Assembly: GCF_003544935.1 (NCBI RefSeq)
Contig: NZ_CP032098.1
Span: 1,612,001-1,676,000, forward strand
Direction of reading: 5' to 3'
DNA from: Malaciobacter molluscorum LMG 25693
Lineage (GTDB): Bacteria > Campylobacterota > Campylobacteria > Campylobacterales > Arcobacteraceae
DNA: 64,000 nt
The notes under the pieces: model-generated
Seen by the model: only the letters and a program-made list of their open reading frames with translations
What the model was told of the DNA's origin: nothing
The model's database searches: none
Made by a program: the position numbers and the translations under genes
In this document: positions 31,948 to 44,380 of the stretch, in pieces
How positions within the stretch are numbered: position 1 is the stretch's first letter
How the letters are laid out: the number at the start of each line of letters is the position of its first letter

Positions 31948-32022
31948 TACTATTTCTTCTTATTTAAGATTTTTTTTCTAAAACTTTATTAAAATATTTT
32001 AATACAGTAATTTCTTCATTTT
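31853..32022. repeat. Direct repeat, copy B
   Basis: Partner of 30132-30300, about 1.7 kb away in the same orientation. Similarity stops abruptly near 32022, where the minus strand reads GTGTCAGGATGAATAAA; copy A loses its original context near a GGGGTCAGATG sequence (about 30425-30440). Confidence 0.85.
31964..32022 (-). pseudogene. C-terminal remnant paired with copy B
   Basis: The minus strand reads NEEITVLKYFNKVLEKKS and a stop at 31964-31966, equivalent to EAITILKYFNKDLEK in the remnant at 30229. No start or upstream coding sequence remains, so only the last ~18 codons of a lost gene survive. Confidence 0.5.
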
Positions 32023-32040
32023 TTATTCATCCTGACACTT

Positions 32041-32400
32041 AAATACTATTATATATATAATTTAATGTCATATCTATTTTTAAATAATATTTATAAGTAA
32101 AATTATTAATCATTATATTTGATTGTTTTTATGCTTTATATCTATTATTAAATAGTTTATTTTTCATTTTTTGAAAAAAATAATTTTACTATAGAGAATA
32201 TTGTCTTAATTGTTTTAATAAAATGTTTAAAAAGAGTCATTATGTGTATTAATGTTACAATTTAAGTTTAGTTTTAGTTATTTTTTAGATTTTCTTTTAT
32301 TTTTAGTGTCAAATAATATCAAATTTATTTAAAATTACTTATTAATTATATTTTTATATTTTAATTAAAATCAATTAAAATAGATTTCTTATTTTAATAT
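32041..32400. other. AT-rich gap without recognisable genes
   Basis: About 360 bases of extremely AT-rich DNA with stops in all frames. I see no RNA gene, repeat or protein fragment in it. It separates the effector remnant from the small membrane-protein gene and may hold its promoter. Confidence 0.5.
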
Positions 32401-32426
32401 TTGAAAAGTTTTTGTATTATTACACT

Positions 32427-32729
32427 ATGTTAAAAAAATATTTAAAAATATCAATCATTTCAGCAACCATTGGTTTTGCACTTGCTTTTGTTTTTGTGGA
32501 GTTTTTTTCATATAAAGTAAAACAAGAGTTATACACTTACCAACAAAAAAAGATGCAAATACAGTCTTTAGCAGATGCTTATGCACTTTGCATAGGATTA
32601 CATAATGCAAATCCATCAAAAAATAGAAAACAGTTATGTCTAGATATTAGAAGTAAAGTTTTTGAAGAAGTAAAAGGATTAGAAGGAAGTTATCCTTATA
32701 TCTCTTTTTATAATAAAGTATTTAATTAA
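32427..32729 (+). CDS. Small membrane-anchored hypothetical protein
   Basis: 100 residues from the ATG at 32427. One membrane helix (about 8-29) and a hydrophilic C-terminal part with two cysteines (YALCIGLHN, KQLCLDIRS). A TTG 15 bases earlier is in frame but there is no ribosome-binding site for either; TATTAT at 32415-32420 lies only six bases before the ATG, so the message may be leaderless. Not recognised. It is directly followed by the 3' end of the RNase P RNA gene on the opposite strand. Confidence 0.6.
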   Translation: MLKKYLKISIISATIGFALAFVFVEFFSYKVKQELYTYQQKKMQIQSLADAYALCIGLHNANPSKNRKQLCLDIRSKVFEEVKGLEGSYPYISFYNKVFN

Positions 32730-32733
32730 ATAT

Positions 32734-33055
32734 TATTAGGCACCACATAAGCCGAGTTTTGTTCATGACGATAATTTATCTACTTACTTAGATTACTCTA
32801 GTACTCTAGCAAAGAGCAATATTGTGAAGTTAATACCATACTCTTCTTGCTGCAGGTTGGGTTTACAAAGCACTTAAGATTACTCAAAAGTCTGGTGAGC
32901 TCTTACCTCACCGTTTCACCCTTACCCAAAAATGGGCGGTTTACTTTCTGTTGCACTATCCCTTAGATTACTCTAGCCATTCGTTAAATGGAACCATACT
33001 TCACAGCAGCTCGGACTTTCCTCTTATTGAAGCTATCGTCTGCTGTACCTAATAA
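32734..33055 (-). ncRNA. rnpB: RNase P RNA (bacterial class A)
   Basis: On the minus strand the conserved core is plain: GAGGAAAGTCCGAGCT near the 5' end, GGGTAAGGGTGAAACGGTGA in the middle, TAAACCCAACCTGCAGCAAG, and ACAAAACTCGGCTTATG near the 3' end. The ends pair as helix P1 (ATTAGGTAC with GTGCCTAAT), which sets the boundaries within a few bases. It is the catalytic RNA that removes 5' leaders from pre-tRNA. Confidence 0.95.
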
Positions 33056-33080
33056 TTTTGAAATAATACCCTTTTTTTCT

Positions 33081-33608
33081 TTATTTTCTTATAATGTCAT
33101 AATAATCAGGCGCAGTAAATTTAAAAATCTTATCATCTAAATTGATATTTTGTTTGATATTAGAAAAGTTTATTGTGATTTTATTTTCTAATTCATCTTT
33201 ATATAAAATCTCAGATATTTTTTTGTCTTTTACAACTATTTCATAATCTACATTATAAAGTTTTGCACTATATTTATTTTGTCCTACTTTTTTCGCACTA
33301 TTAAGTAACTTTACTATATCTATTTTTTTATCAAGTGATGTAAATATAGCTTGTTCTAACTCTGGCTCATCAATTATTGCGAAGTTTTTATTAATATAAA
33401 CATTTTTAATAATAGGAGATTTATATCTCCATAAAACTTTCCCATCATTTTTTATAAAAACTTGACCTTTATATTCAATATTTTTGTTTGAGCTATTTTT
33501 GATGAGTTGCACAAAATCTGCTTGGAAACTATTTATATTTTTAAAAATATTTGCATTTGCAAAACTAATAAAAAATATTCCTAAAAAAATGATAAATTTA
33601 TAAAACAT
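33081..33608 (-). CDS. lolA: Outer-membrane lipoprotein carrier protein LolA
   Basis: 175 residues, signal peptide (about 1-19), then FKNINSFQADFVQLIKNSSNKNIEYKGQVFIKNDGKVLWRYKSP, the usual start of LolA, and a C-terminal FSNIKQNINLDDKIFKFTAPDYYDII. It shuttles lipoproteins through the periplasm to the outer membrane. The ABC permease of the LolC/E family is encoded at 36292, so both ends of the pathway flank secA. Divergent from secA. Confidence 0.93.
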   Translation of the reverse strand: MFYKFIIFLGIFFISFANANIFKNINSFQADFVQLIKNSSNKNIEYKGQVFIKNDGKVLWRYKSPIIKNVYINKNFAIIDEPELEQAIFTSLDKKIDIVKLLNSAKKVGQNKYSAKLYNVDYEIVVKDKKISEILYKDELENKITINFSNIKQNINLDDKIFKFTAPDYYDIIRK

Positions 33609-33665
33609 ACTTTAACCTTATTTTGTATATAATCTAAGGGATTATAACAAAAAGGAATTTATTTT

Positions 33666-36290
33666 ATGTTAAACGTATTTGCAATGATATTTGGTAATAA
33701 AAACGATAGAGAAGTTAAAAAATATAAAAAACGAGCAAATGCCATTACAGCCCTTGAAAGTAAATATGAAAAACTAACTGACGAAGAGTTACAAAGTAGT
33801 TTTGAAGCACTTAAACAATCAGTATTAAATCAAGAAAAAAAATTGGATGATGTTTTATATGATTCTTTTGCGCTTACAAGAGAAGCAAGTAAAAGAGTAT
33901 TGGGGATGAGACACCATGATGTACAATTAATTGGTGGAATGGTTTTACACGAAGGAAGAATTGCAGAGATGAAGACAGGTGAAGGTAAAACTTTAGTTGC
34001 TACTCTTCCAGTAATCTTAAATGCAATGACAGGTAAAGGTGTGCATGTAGTTACAGTAAATGATTATCTTGCACAAAGGGATGCTACAGAGTTACAAGCA
34101 CTTTACAACTTTTTTGGATTAAGCGTTGGTATTATATTAGGTGACCTTAAAGATGAAATGGAAAGAAAAGAGCAATACAACTGCGATATTACTTATGGTA
34201 CAAACAATGAATTTGCTTTTGATTACTTAAGATCAAATATGACTTTAGATATTGATGAGAAAGTTCAAAGAGATTATAACTTTGTTATTGTTGATGAAGT
34301 TGACTCTATTTTAATTGATGAAGCGAGAACTCCTTTAATTATCTCAGGTCCTACAAATCACAAAAATGCAAACTATGTAAGAGCAAATGAGATTGCTATT
34401 CAACTTGAAAAAGGTGAACTAATTGAGCCTAAATCAGCAGATCAAAAACCATACTCTACTGGTGATTTTACAGTTGATGAAAAAAATAAAACTATTTTAA
34501 TTACAGAAGAAGGTATTGCAAAAGCTGAAAAACTATTTGATGTGGATAATTTATACTCTTTAGAAAATGCAATGTTATCACATAACCTTGACCAAGCTTT
34601 AAAAGCAAACTATATTTTTGAAAAAGATGTAGATTATGTAGTTAAAGATAATGAAGTTATTATTGTTGATGAATTTACAGGAAGATTAAGTGAAGGTAGA
34701 AGATTTAGTGATGGATTACACCAAGCACTTGAAGCAAAAGAAGGTGTAGCTATTCAAGAAGAGTCTCAAACTTTAGCAGATGTAACTTTTCAAAATTACT
34801 TTAGAATGTATGATAAATTAGCAGGTATGACAGGTACAGCACAAACAGAAGCAACTGAGTTTGCAGAGATTTATAGATTAGATGTTGTATCTATTCCTAC
34901 AAATGTACCAGTTCAAAGAATTGATAAAAATGACTTAATTTATAAAAGTGAAAGAGAAAAATTCAACGCAGTTTGTGCAAAAATCAAAGAGCTTAATCAA
35001 AAAGGTCAGCCTGTACTTGTAGGTACAGCTTCAATTGAAAAATCTGAACTTTTACACAAATTATTGACTAAAGAAAAAATACCTCATACAGTATTAAATG
35101 CAAAACAACACGAAAAAGAAGGTAAGATTATTGAAAAAGCCGGTGAAAAAGGAGCAGTAACAATTGCTACTAATATGGCTGGACGGGGAGTTGATATTAA
35201 ACTAAACCAAGAGACTCTTGATTTAGGTGGATTAGCAATCATAGGTACAGAAAGACATGAATCTAGAAGAATTGATAACCAATTAAGAGGTAGAAGTGGA
35301 AGACAAGGTGATAAAGGTGAATCACAATTTTATTTATCATTAGAAGATAATCTTCTTAGAATTTTTGGAAGTGATAAGATTAGAAACATTATGGAAAGAC
35401 TTGGTATTGAAGAAGGTGAGCATATTGAATCTAAGATGGTTACAAGAGCTGTTGAAAATGCGCAGAAAAAAGTTGAATCAATGCACTTTGAAAGTAGAAA
35501 GCATCTACTTGAATATGATGATGTTGCAAATGAACAAAGAAAAGTAATCTATAACTTTAGAAATGATTTATTAAATCCTGAGTTTGATATTGATTCTAAA
35601 CTTGAAGATAATAGAAGAGAATATGTTCAAAACTTACTTAATGAGTGTGAAATAATAAATGGTATGCCATCAGAAGATTTTAATTATGAGTTACTTATTG
35701 CAAAACTTCAAGAACAACTAAACTTAATAGTTGAACAAAAAGATTTACAAGCTTCAAATTATGAAGAACTAGAAGATAAACTAACAAATATCTTAAAAGA
35801 AGTTTACGAAAACAAAATGAGTATGGCTGCACCTGATCAAAAACATGAAATTGAAAGAATTCTTTACTTACAAATATTAGATAATGCATGGAGAGAACAT
35901 TTATACTCTATGGATACACTTAAAACAGGTATTGGTCTTAGAGGTTATAACCAAAAAGATCCATTAGTTGAATATAAAAAAGAATCTTATAATATGTTTA
36001 TTGAACTTATTAATTCTATTAAAAATGAAATTATTAAAATTTTATTTACTATTCAACTTCAAAGTCAAGAAGATGCACAAAAAGAGCAAGAAGCATTAGA
36101 GAAGATGAAAGCAGAAATGGAACAAGCAAATGAAAATCTTCAAACTAACTTCGAAGAAATAAATGATTCTGTTTTAGGAAAAGAAAAAAGAATTTCTAGA
36201 AATGAACCTTGTCCTTGTGGATCTGGGAAAAAATATAAAAACTGTTGTGGAAAAAGTGGACCTAAAAGAGGTTTAGCAGCAGGAAACTAG
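33666..36290 (+). CDS. secA: Preprotein translocase ATPase SecA
   Basis: 874 residues, the full-length form. Walker [10 protein letters not shown] (about 102-110), helicase motif [18 protein letters not shown], the preprotein-binding region, [19 protein letters not shown], motif VI region [11 protein letters not shown] and the C-terminal zinc-binding [14 protein letters not shown]. It drives protein export through SecYEG and binds SecB through the zinc tail. The permease gene starts one base after its stop, so the pair forms an operon divergent from lolA. Confidence 0.98.
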   Translation: MLNVFAMIFGNKNDREVKKYKKRANAITALESKYEKLTDEELQSSFEALKQSVLNQEKKLDDVLYDSFALTREASKRVLGMRHHDVQLIGGMVLHEGRIAEMKTGEGKTLVATLPVILNAMTGKGVHVVTVNDYLAQRDATELQALYNFFGLSVGIILGDLKDEMERKEQYNCDITYGTNNEFAFDYLRSNMTLDIDEKVQRDYNFVIVDEVDSILIDEARTPLIISGPTNHKNANYVRANEIAIQLEKGELIEPKSADQKPYSTGDFTVDEKNKTILITEEGIAKAEKLFDVDNLYSLENAMLSHNLDQALKANYIFEKDVDYVVKDNEVIIVDEFTGRLSEGRRFSDGLHQALEAKEGVAIQEESQTLADVTFQNYFRMYDKLAGMTGTAQTEATEFAEIYRLDVVSIPTNVPVQRIDKNDLIYKSEREKFNAVCAKIKELNQKGQPVLVGTASIEKSELLHKLLTKEKIPHTVLNAKQHEKEGKIIEKAGEKGAVTIATNMAGRGVDIKLNQETLDLGGLAIIGTERHESRRIDNQLRGRSGRQGDKGESQFYLSLEDNLLRIFGSDKIRNIMERLGIEEGEHIESKMVTRAVENAQKKVESMHFESRKHLLEYDDVANEQRKVIYNFRNDLLNPEFDIDSKLEDNRREYVQNLLNECEIINGMPSEDFNYELLIAKLQEQLNLIVEQKDLQASNYEELEDKLTNILKEVYENKMSMAAPDQKHEIERILYLQILDNAWREHLYSMDTLKTGIGLRGYNQKDPLVEYKKESYNMFIELINSIKNEIIKILFTIQLQSQEDAQKEQEALEKMKAEMEQANENLQTNFEEINDSVLGKEKRISRNEPCPCGSGKKYKNCCGKSGPKRGLAAGN

Positions 36291-36291
36291 T

Positions 36292-37497
36292 TTGAATAAA
36301 AAATTAGTAAATTTCATCGTCAAAAAATATCTAAGATTTGACAAAAAAAATCCTTTTATATCAATAAGTGCCATCTTGGCATTTATTGGTGTCGCAATTG
36401 GAGTAATGGTACTTATCATTTCTATGGCTATTATGAATGGAACAGCAAAAGAGTTTGAGAGTAAACTTTTTACAATGAATTATCCAATATCAATCTATCC
36501 TAAATATCAAAATAGTGTAAATAAACAACTTCTAAAAGAACTTGAAGAGAAATACCCAAAACTAAAGTTTTCACCATATCTTACAGCACAAGCAATTGTA
36601 CAAAGTGGAGATAAAATGGGTGGAGCAGTTATATTTGGTGTAAATCAAAATAAAGAAGCAAATATAAACTCTATTTACAAAAAAGCAACTCAAGGCTTGA
36701 AACTAAAAAAGTATGATATTGTCGTAGGAGAAGGAATAAGTGATGAACTTCTACTTTTTATGGGAGATAAAGCTACTTTATATTTCACTTCATTAAATCC
36801 AAATGGATTTTCAATGATGCCTAAAATGAAAAGATTCAAATATGAAGCCTCTTTTCGTTCTGGACTTCATGCTTATGATAAAGCATATATTTATACTTCT
36901 ATAGAAGCTTTACAAACAGTTCTGCATAAAGATAAAAATAGTTTTGATGGTATTCATGTATTTTCAAATGATGCATTTAATGATATAAATAAACTAAGAG
37001 AAGATTTAAAAGATCAAGGTGTTGGAATAATTGGTTGGTGGCAACAAAATGGAAACTTCTTTGCTGCTATGAAAATGGAGAAAAAAGCACTATTTATTGT
37101 ACTTATGCTTATTATTTTAGTTGCATCACTAAATATCATTTCTTCACTTCTTATGACAGTTATGAGTAGAAGAAAAGAGATAGCCCTACTTTTATCTTTA
37201 GGAGCTAGCTCAAAAGAGATAAAATCAATATTCTTAAGACTTGGCACAATTATTGGCTTTTCTGGTATTTTAACAGGAACAGCATTAGGTTTCTTTGGTA
37301 TGTGGCTATTAGATACATTTGACATAATCTCACTGCCTGCGGATGTATATGGAACGTCTAAACTTCCATTGGATTTAGCAACAAGCGATTTAATATCTAT
37401 TATTATTGGTGCAGTTGTTATAGTAATTTTATCTTCTTACTATCCAGCTAAAAAAGCTACAAATATTGATGTAATTGATGTATTAAGAAATGAATAG
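36292..37497 (+). CDS. LolC/LolE family lipoprotein-releasing permease
   Basis: 401 residues from a TTG start at 36292, one base after secA. One membrane helix near the N-terminus (about 25-47, with FIGVAIGVMVLIISMAIMNG), a large periplasmic MacB-like domain (about 50-260) and three C-terminal helices (FtsX-like). LolC/E release lipoproteins from the inner membrane to LolA with the ATPase LolD. A single LolC/E-type subunit is usual in this lineage. LolD is not adjacent. Confidence 0.9.
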   Translation: MNKKLVNFIVKKYLRFDKKNPFISISAILAFIGVAIGVMVLIISMAIMNGTAKEFESKLFTMNYPISIYPKYQNSVNKQLLKELEEKYPKLKFSPYLTAQAIVQSGDKMGGAVIFGVNQNKEANINSIYKKATQGLKLKKYDIVVGEGISDELLLFMGDKATLYFTSLNPNGFSMMPKMKRFKYEASFRSGLHAYDKAYIYTSIEALQTVLHKDKNSFDGIHVFSNDAFNDINKLREDLKDQGVGIIGWWQQNGNFFAAMKMEKKALFIVLMLIILVASLNIISSLLMTVMSRRKEIALLLSLGASSKEIKSIFLRLGTIIGFSGILTGTALGFFGMWLLDTFDIISLPADVYGTSKLPLDLATSDLISIIIGAVVIVILSSYYPAKKATNIDVIDVLRNE

Positions 37498-37520
37498 TTA
37501 GAAAAACCTCTAACTATTCA
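37491..37520. terminator. Bidirectional terminator between LolC/E-like and AsmA-like genes
   Basis: TGAATAGTTAGA pairs perfectly with TCTAACTATTCA (12 bp) around a short loop AAAACC-type. The stop codons of both convergent genes lie in the stem. Confidence 0.8.
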
Positions 37521-40405
37521 AATATTTTAAAAGGTGAAGTGATTATTCTTTTGATTACATTCACTGGTGCATTTAATGAATCTTCTGCTACATTTGATTT
37601 AATTTTAGGATCATCTATTGTTCCGCTAATTTCTACTTTTGTTTCTACTTTTTTTTCATCACCTAAAAGTATATAATTTAATACAGGAACTGCTCCAACA
37701 ATCTTAGAATATCCTTTAAAAAAACTCAAATCTAACTCTCCTTCAATTAATGTAGTATTAAAATCCATTTTTAAATTACCATCAAAATCAATTCCATTAC
37801 CAACAGTTACTATTTTTGTTAGATTTAAAAATTTACTGTCCAAGTCATAGATAAAATTTATATATCCATCATTTACTTTATATCCTGAAAATGTAAAACC
37901 TTTGTTAGTTGCCATTGAAGTAAGAGAAGGTATTGCTAATAGTGGATTAATCAATGCAGGAGAAGTATTAATCAATGTTATTAAATTTGTTAAAAGAGTA
38001 AGGTTTTTTATATTTGTTTCACTTAATATAACTTTTCCTTTAATTCTATTGTTTTTACCATCTGCAATAACCATAACTTTTCCGCCAGATATTAAATCTT
38101 TATCAAAAGCACTATTTAAAAACTCATCTGACAAATTATTTGCTTTAAGTTCTATTTTTCCATCACCATTTTTTATATATGTTACAAATATATCATTATT
38201 TTTTAATGTAAGGTTTAATTTATTATCAGCAATACTTAATTTATATTTTTTTGCTAAGATTTTATATTTTTTATTTATTAATATATTTGAATTTTTTGCA
38301 TCTATTTCAAAACTTTTTAAACTACTTTCATTTTGAGCTTTTGTATCATATAATAAATCAAAAGAATCAACTTTTAACTTTAGTTTATCTCTATGTTTTA
38401 AATTTAAAGAGAGTTTTTTATCTTTTGTATGTAAATTTAAAATATCTTTTTTAGTATCATAACTACCAATAATATTTAACTTAGTTAATTTTTTATTATC
38501 TTTTTTTAGAGGTAAATTTATATTTGAGAATATTCCTTCAAATTTTATTTTATCTTTTAATATATTTATTTTTACATCATTTGATAAAAATGAAAAATCC
38601 TGCACCTTTATATTTGTATCTTTTAAATATAGATTTAAATTATTTGAAACAAGTGATTTATTATTTGCATTTGTATCTTTTATATATAAATCAATTCCAT
38701 TTAAATACAAATCTAAATCTTGATCTTTTTTATAAATTACTTTTATACTTTTATCAAGTGAAGATAATTCTAAATTTTCATCTTTAATCTCGCCTTTAAT
38801 ATCTAACTTTCTAATTTGTCCATTTTGTACATAAAAAGGAAAATCCAAATCTTCTAATTTTGCATTAAATTTTATATTATTTTCATCAAATACAGTTAAA
38901 TCAATATTTCCTTTTTTTAGATTGATTTCCTTTAAAAGTGGTGAATAATCATATATTTTTGATAAATCATCAATTAAAATATTTATACTATCTTTTGTTA
39001 TATCTAATTGTGTTTTTAAATCATCAAATTTTATTATTGTATCATCATTAAATGATACAAAAATTGAACTTTTTATATTTTTTCCATCTATAATATTATC
39101 TTTTTTACTTTTTATAAAAAGTCTATTTAATAAAACATCTCCTTTTGCTGTTGAATCACTTGTATTAATATCAAGATTTAAAACAGCATCTATCATATCT
39201 TTATGTTTAACATGTGACTTTTCAATAATTACATGATCACCTCTTAGTTTTACATCTGCTTTTTGTGTATCAAATACAAAATCTTGTAATTTAAAAGTTG
39301 CATCTTTAGCTATAAAATCTCCAGTTGTTTTCATACCCTTTTTTATTAAATATGGTATAGTCAAAGTAAAATTAGAATCAGTTGTACCTTTTGTTTGAAT
39401 TAATGGCAAATTTATATCAAATGATTTTAATATTCCTAAAATATCTTCATTCAAGGAACTTTTTGTTTTTATATTTATTACAACTTCACCTTTTTTTTCA
39501 CTTGTAAGATGATTTATTACAACAGTGCTACCATCTATTTTAGTATTATTATAAACTGGATTATTCATATTAAAAATTAGTTTATCATCTCTATAATCAA
39601 TTGATAAATCTTTAGTTGTTACATCTTTTGTTTTTTTATTAAATTTAATTTTTGCATTTTGTATTACTGCATTACCTTTAAACTTATCTAAAACTGGCTC
39701 AAATGTAGTTGTTTTTAATTTTCCATATAAATAATTTAATTTCATTTTTCCAGTTACATTATCATACATCCACTCTTCAGCAGTTTTAGGTAAAGAAACA
39801 AAATCTTTTACAAATTTAATATTTTCAATATCTTTTGTATTTACAAAAAAATTAATAAAATCATCATTTGCTTCTAATTTCAAATCTCCATTAATATCTT
39901 TATATGAATAATTTCCAACAAATGTAGCTATTTCTTTAAATAAATCTAATTTAAAATCACCCCTTAATAATACTTTTGCATCTTTTAAATATATCGAATA
40001 CAAATCAAAATATATACTTTTAGAATATACTTTTACTTTCGTAGAAATATTTACATATTTATTATCTAAATATAATTGTTTTTTATCAAAATATATTGAA
40101 AACTCATTATCTGCTATTACTAATCTTTCAATATTTATTTTTTGAAAATATTTTAAAAGCATAGGAAACTTTTTTATATTTGTTTTTATATCATCTAAAG
40201 AGTTAGTTGTTGTGGTTTTCTTTGGTTTAAATGTTAACTGTTTTATATTTACAATGAGTTTTTTATCTAATTTTATATACAATTTCGAAACTGAAACTTC
40301 ACCAAAAGAGATTGAATCAATTTTTATGCCAGAAAATAATAAAAAAACAAATGCAAAAATTAAACAGACAAGAGCTATAAAAAATAGTTTTATTTTTTTT
40401 AACAT
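37514..40405 (-). CDS. AsmA/YhdP-like envelope protein
   Basis: 963 residues. Single N-terminal membrane anchor (about 5-28), then a very long periplasmic region of repetitive beta strands with many D/N-K-K turns, and a conserved C-terminal block (about 840-950, FTFSGYKVNDGYINFIYDLDSKFLNLTKIVTVGNGIDFDGNLKMDFNTTLIEGELDL) that is typical of AsmA-like C-terminal domains. Such proteins form long hydrophobic grooves and are thought to move phospholipids between membranes. It starts 22 bases from mltG on the other strand. Confidence 0.8.
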   Translation of the reverse strand: MLKKIKLFFIALVCLIFAFVFLLFSGIKIDSISFGEVSVSKLYIKLDKKLIVNIKQLTFKPKKTTTTNSLDDIKTNIKKFPMLLKYFQKINIERLVIADNEFSIYFDKKQLYLDNKYVNISTKVKVYSKSIYFDLYSIYLKDAKVLLRGDFKLDLFKEIATFVGNYSYKDINGDLKLEANDDFINFFVNTKDIENIKFVKDFVSLPKTAEEWMYDNVTGKMKLNYLYGKLKTTTFEPVLDKFKGNAVIQNAKIKFNKKTKDVTTKDLSIDYRDDKLIFNMNNPVYNNTKIDGSTVVINHLTSEKKGEVVINIKTKSSLNEDILGILKSFDINLPLIQTKGTTDSNFTLTIPYLIKKGMKTTGDFIAKDATFKLQDFVFDTQKADVKLRGDHVIIEKSHVKHKDMIDAVLNLDINTSDSTAKGDVLLNRLFIKSKKDNIIDGKNIKSSIFVSFNDDTIIKFDDLKTQLDITKDSINILIDDLSKIYDYSPLLKEINLKKGNIDLTVFDENNIKFNAKLEDLDFPFYVQNGQIRKLDIKGEIKDENLELSSLDKSIKVIYKKDQDLDLYLNGIDLYIKDTNANNKSLVSNNLNLYLKDTNIKVQDFSFLSNDVKINILKDKIKFEGIFSNINLPLKKDNKKLTKLNIIGSYDTKKDILNLHTKDKKLSLNLKHRDKLKLKVDSFDLLYDTKAQNESSLKSFEIDAKNSNILINKKYKILAKKYKLSIADNKLNLTLKNNDIFVTYIKNGDGKIELKANNLSDEFLNSAFDKDLISGGKVMVIADGKNNRIKGKVILSETNIKNLTLLTNLITLINTSPALINPLLAIPSLTSMATNKGFTFSGYKVNDGYINFIYDLDSKFLNLTKIVTVGNGIDFDGNLKMDFNTTLIEGELDLSFFKGYSKIVGAVPVLNYILLGDEKKVETKVEISGTIDDPKIKSNVAEDSLNAPVNVIKRIITSPFKIFE

Positions 40406-40427
40406 TATAGAATTTATCCTTGTCTTT

Positions 40428-41486
40428 ATGATAGTTATACTTTATTATATCACTATTCCTTTAAGTACAACTAATGTGATTTTTATACCTAAAGGTAGTA
40501 CTAATAGTATTATAACATATTTAAATAAATCAGATTATCAATTAGGAATAATAGATAAAATATATATCCGATTTTTAGGCTATCCTCAAAGTGGTTGGAT
40601 TGATATAAAAACAAACTATTTAACAAAAGCAGATTTTTTACATAAATTAACAACATCAAAAGCTGCACTAAAAAATATCACTTTAATTCCTGGAGAAACT
40701 TCATATGTTTTTTTAGACCAAATTGCACAAAAGATGAATCTTTCTAGAAAAGAGTTACAAAAAGTATATGATAAATATGCATATAAAGAAGATGGAAATA
40801 TTTTAGCTGATACTTATGCTCTTCCATATGGGATGAAAGAGTACCACTTACTATTTTATCTATTTTCGAATACAAATAAACAATATGAAGAGATCTCAAA
40901 AAAAATATTTGGTACATACAATAGAAAAAGATGGTATTACTATATAACATTAGCTTCCGTAATACAAAAAGAAGCAGCAAATGTAGAAGAGATGCCTTAT
41001 GTTTCAAGTGTAATTCATAATAGATTAAAAAAAGGTATGAAATTACAAATGGATGGAACTTTAAATTATGGTAAATATTCTCATGTTAAAGTTACTTCAC
41101 AAAGAATAAAAGATGATTATAGTTCATATAATACATATAAAAACAAAGGACTTCCTTCAAATCCTGTTTGTACTGTAAGTATAGATGCCATTAAATCTGC
41201 AATTTTTCCTGCAAAAACAGATTATCTTTATTTTGTAAAAAGTGAAAAAACTGGTCTTCATCTATTTTCAAATTCATATAAAGATCATGTAAATAATATT
41301 AATAAAAATAGAATAATTAAAAGAAAATTAAAAAGAGAAATAACAAAAAAAACAAAAGAAAAAGTGAAGACTAAAGAAGAAAAAACTTCTCTGAAAAGCC
41401 CACAAAAAGAAGTTTCTGTATTTACTAATACAAATACTAAGAAAAAAAACACTTCAATAAAATCTCTATGGGATAATGTAAAATAA
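40428..41486 (+). CDS. mltG: Endolytic murein transglycosylase MltG
   Basis: 352 residues if it starts at the ATG at 40428. The frame is open further upstream, but that part is antisense to the AsmA-like gene; a start a little before 40428 would give a longer membrane helix (IEFILVFMIVILYYITI), so ATT at 40404 is an alternative. YceG/MltG features are KNITLIPGETSYVFLDQIA, TLASVIQKEAANVEEMPYVSSVIHNRLKKGMKLQMDGTL (with the catalytic Glu in QKEA) and KGLPSNPVCTVSIDAIKSA. It cuts nascent glycan strands. The tail after about 300 is Lys-rich. Confidence 0.93.
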   Translation: MIVILYYITIPLSTTNVIFIPKGSTNSIITYLNKSDYQLGIIDKIYIRFLGYPQSGWIDIKTNYLTKADFLHKLTTSKAALKNITLIPGETSYVFLDQIAQKMNLSRKELQKVYDKYAYKEDGNILADTYALPYGMKEYHLLFYLFSNTNKQYEEISKKIFGTYNRKRWYYYITLASVIQKEAANVEEMPYVSSVIHNRLKKGMKLQMDGTLNYGKYSHVKVTSQRIKDDYSSYNTYKNKGLPSNPVCTVSIDAIKSAIFPAKTDYLYFVKSEKTGLHLFSNSYKDHVNNINKNRIIKRKLKREITKKTKEKVKTKEEKTSLKSPQKEVSVFTNTNTKKKNTSIKSLWDNVK

Positions 41487-41590
41487 TTTATGTGCAATAA
41501 TGAAACAAACTACTTATTCTAATAGATTAGTCTTCAAATTTCAAAAGCTATAAAATAAACAAATGTTATTATTTTGTTACATTTGAATTT

Positions 41591-41603
41591 GGTTAATTTA
41601 ACC
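41591..41603. promoter_or_regulatory. Perfect 13-bp dyad upstream of icd
   Basis: GGTTAATTTAACC, 6-bp arms around one base, lies 34 bases before the icd start codon. It could be an operator for a dimeric regulator of this central metabolic gene; the regulator is unknown, and part of the match is favoured by the AT-rich composition. Confidence 0.35.
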
Positions 41604-41627
41604 TAAATTAATTGAACTAAAACCTGA

Positions 41628-43847
<2,220 letters not shown>

Positions 43848-43969
43848 TCTATATTCTAACTATCTAAAAATAAAGGGGGAAGAGCTATTGCTTTTTTCTC
43901 TTTTTTTATTTAAACTACTAAAAGAACTAAAGTGATATAATCAATATAAATTTATAATAGGAGTACGTT

Positions 43970-44350
43970 ATGGATATTTATAAACATGGAATAGATATTG
44001 GACTTCAAAAAGTAAACAATAATTTCTTCCTTACAATGAAAGTAAAGGGAAAACTAACACATGAAGATTATGAAACGATATTTCCTATATTAGATAATGC
44101 TTTAGAAGGTATTACCCAACCCAAAATTAAAGCACTAGTTGATTGTAGTGAATTTGAAGGATGGGAACTTCAAGCAGCATGGGATGATATTAGACTTGGA
44201 TTAAAACATGGTAATGAATTTGAAAAAATTGCAATTATAAATAATAAAAAATGGTTAGAAATTAGTGCTAGTGTAGTTTCATGGTTTATTCAAGGAGAAA
44301 TAAAAAACTTTGAAAATGAACAAGAAGCTTTTAATTGGTTAGATGTTTAA
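43970..44350 (+). CDS. SpoIIAA-like STAS/CRAL-TRIO-type domain protein
   Basis: 126 residues, cytoplasmic. FLTMKVKGKLTHEDYETIFPILDNAL, then ALVDCSEFEGWELQAAWDDIRLGLKHGNEFEKIAIINNKKWLEI is the SpoIIAA-like domain (PF11964 type) with its alternating strand-helix pattern. These proteins are widespread in marine bacteria; ligand binding has been suggested but the role is unknown. GGAG precedes the ATG. A terminator directly follows, so it is a separate unit from icd. Confidence 0.8.
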   Translation: MDIYKHGIDIGLQKVNNNFFLTMKVKGKLTHEDYETIFPILDNALEGITQPKIKALVDCSEFEGWELQAAWDDIRLGLKHGNEFEKIAIINNKKWLEISASVVSWFIQGEIKNFENEQEAFNWLDV

Positions 44351-44351
44351 T

Positions 44352-44380
44352 AAAAAAAGGGTTTAATTTCCCCTTTTTTT
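44352..44380. terminator. Bidirectional terminator after the SpoIIAA-like gene
   Basis: AAAAAAAGGG faces CCCTTTTTTT across an eight-base loop (TTTAATTT and one extra C), with A and T runs suited to termination on both strands. The converging gene ends at 44379. Confidence 0.85.

Noticed and set aside
37902-38787. Long plus-strand open frames opposite the AsmA-like gene
   Set aside because: They are hydrophobic shadows of the Lys/Asn/Asp-rich minus-strand gene, lack ribosome-binding sites and have no coding-like composition.
40212-40427. Upstream extension of mltG to an earlier in-frame start
   Set aside because: This stretch is the antisense of the AsmA-like N-terminus and has no ribosome-binding site; a membrane helix already begins close to 40428.
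43861-43915. Strong terminator after icd
   Set aside because: The stem depends on many G-U pairs and a mismatch; only mentioned under icd, not listed as a feature.
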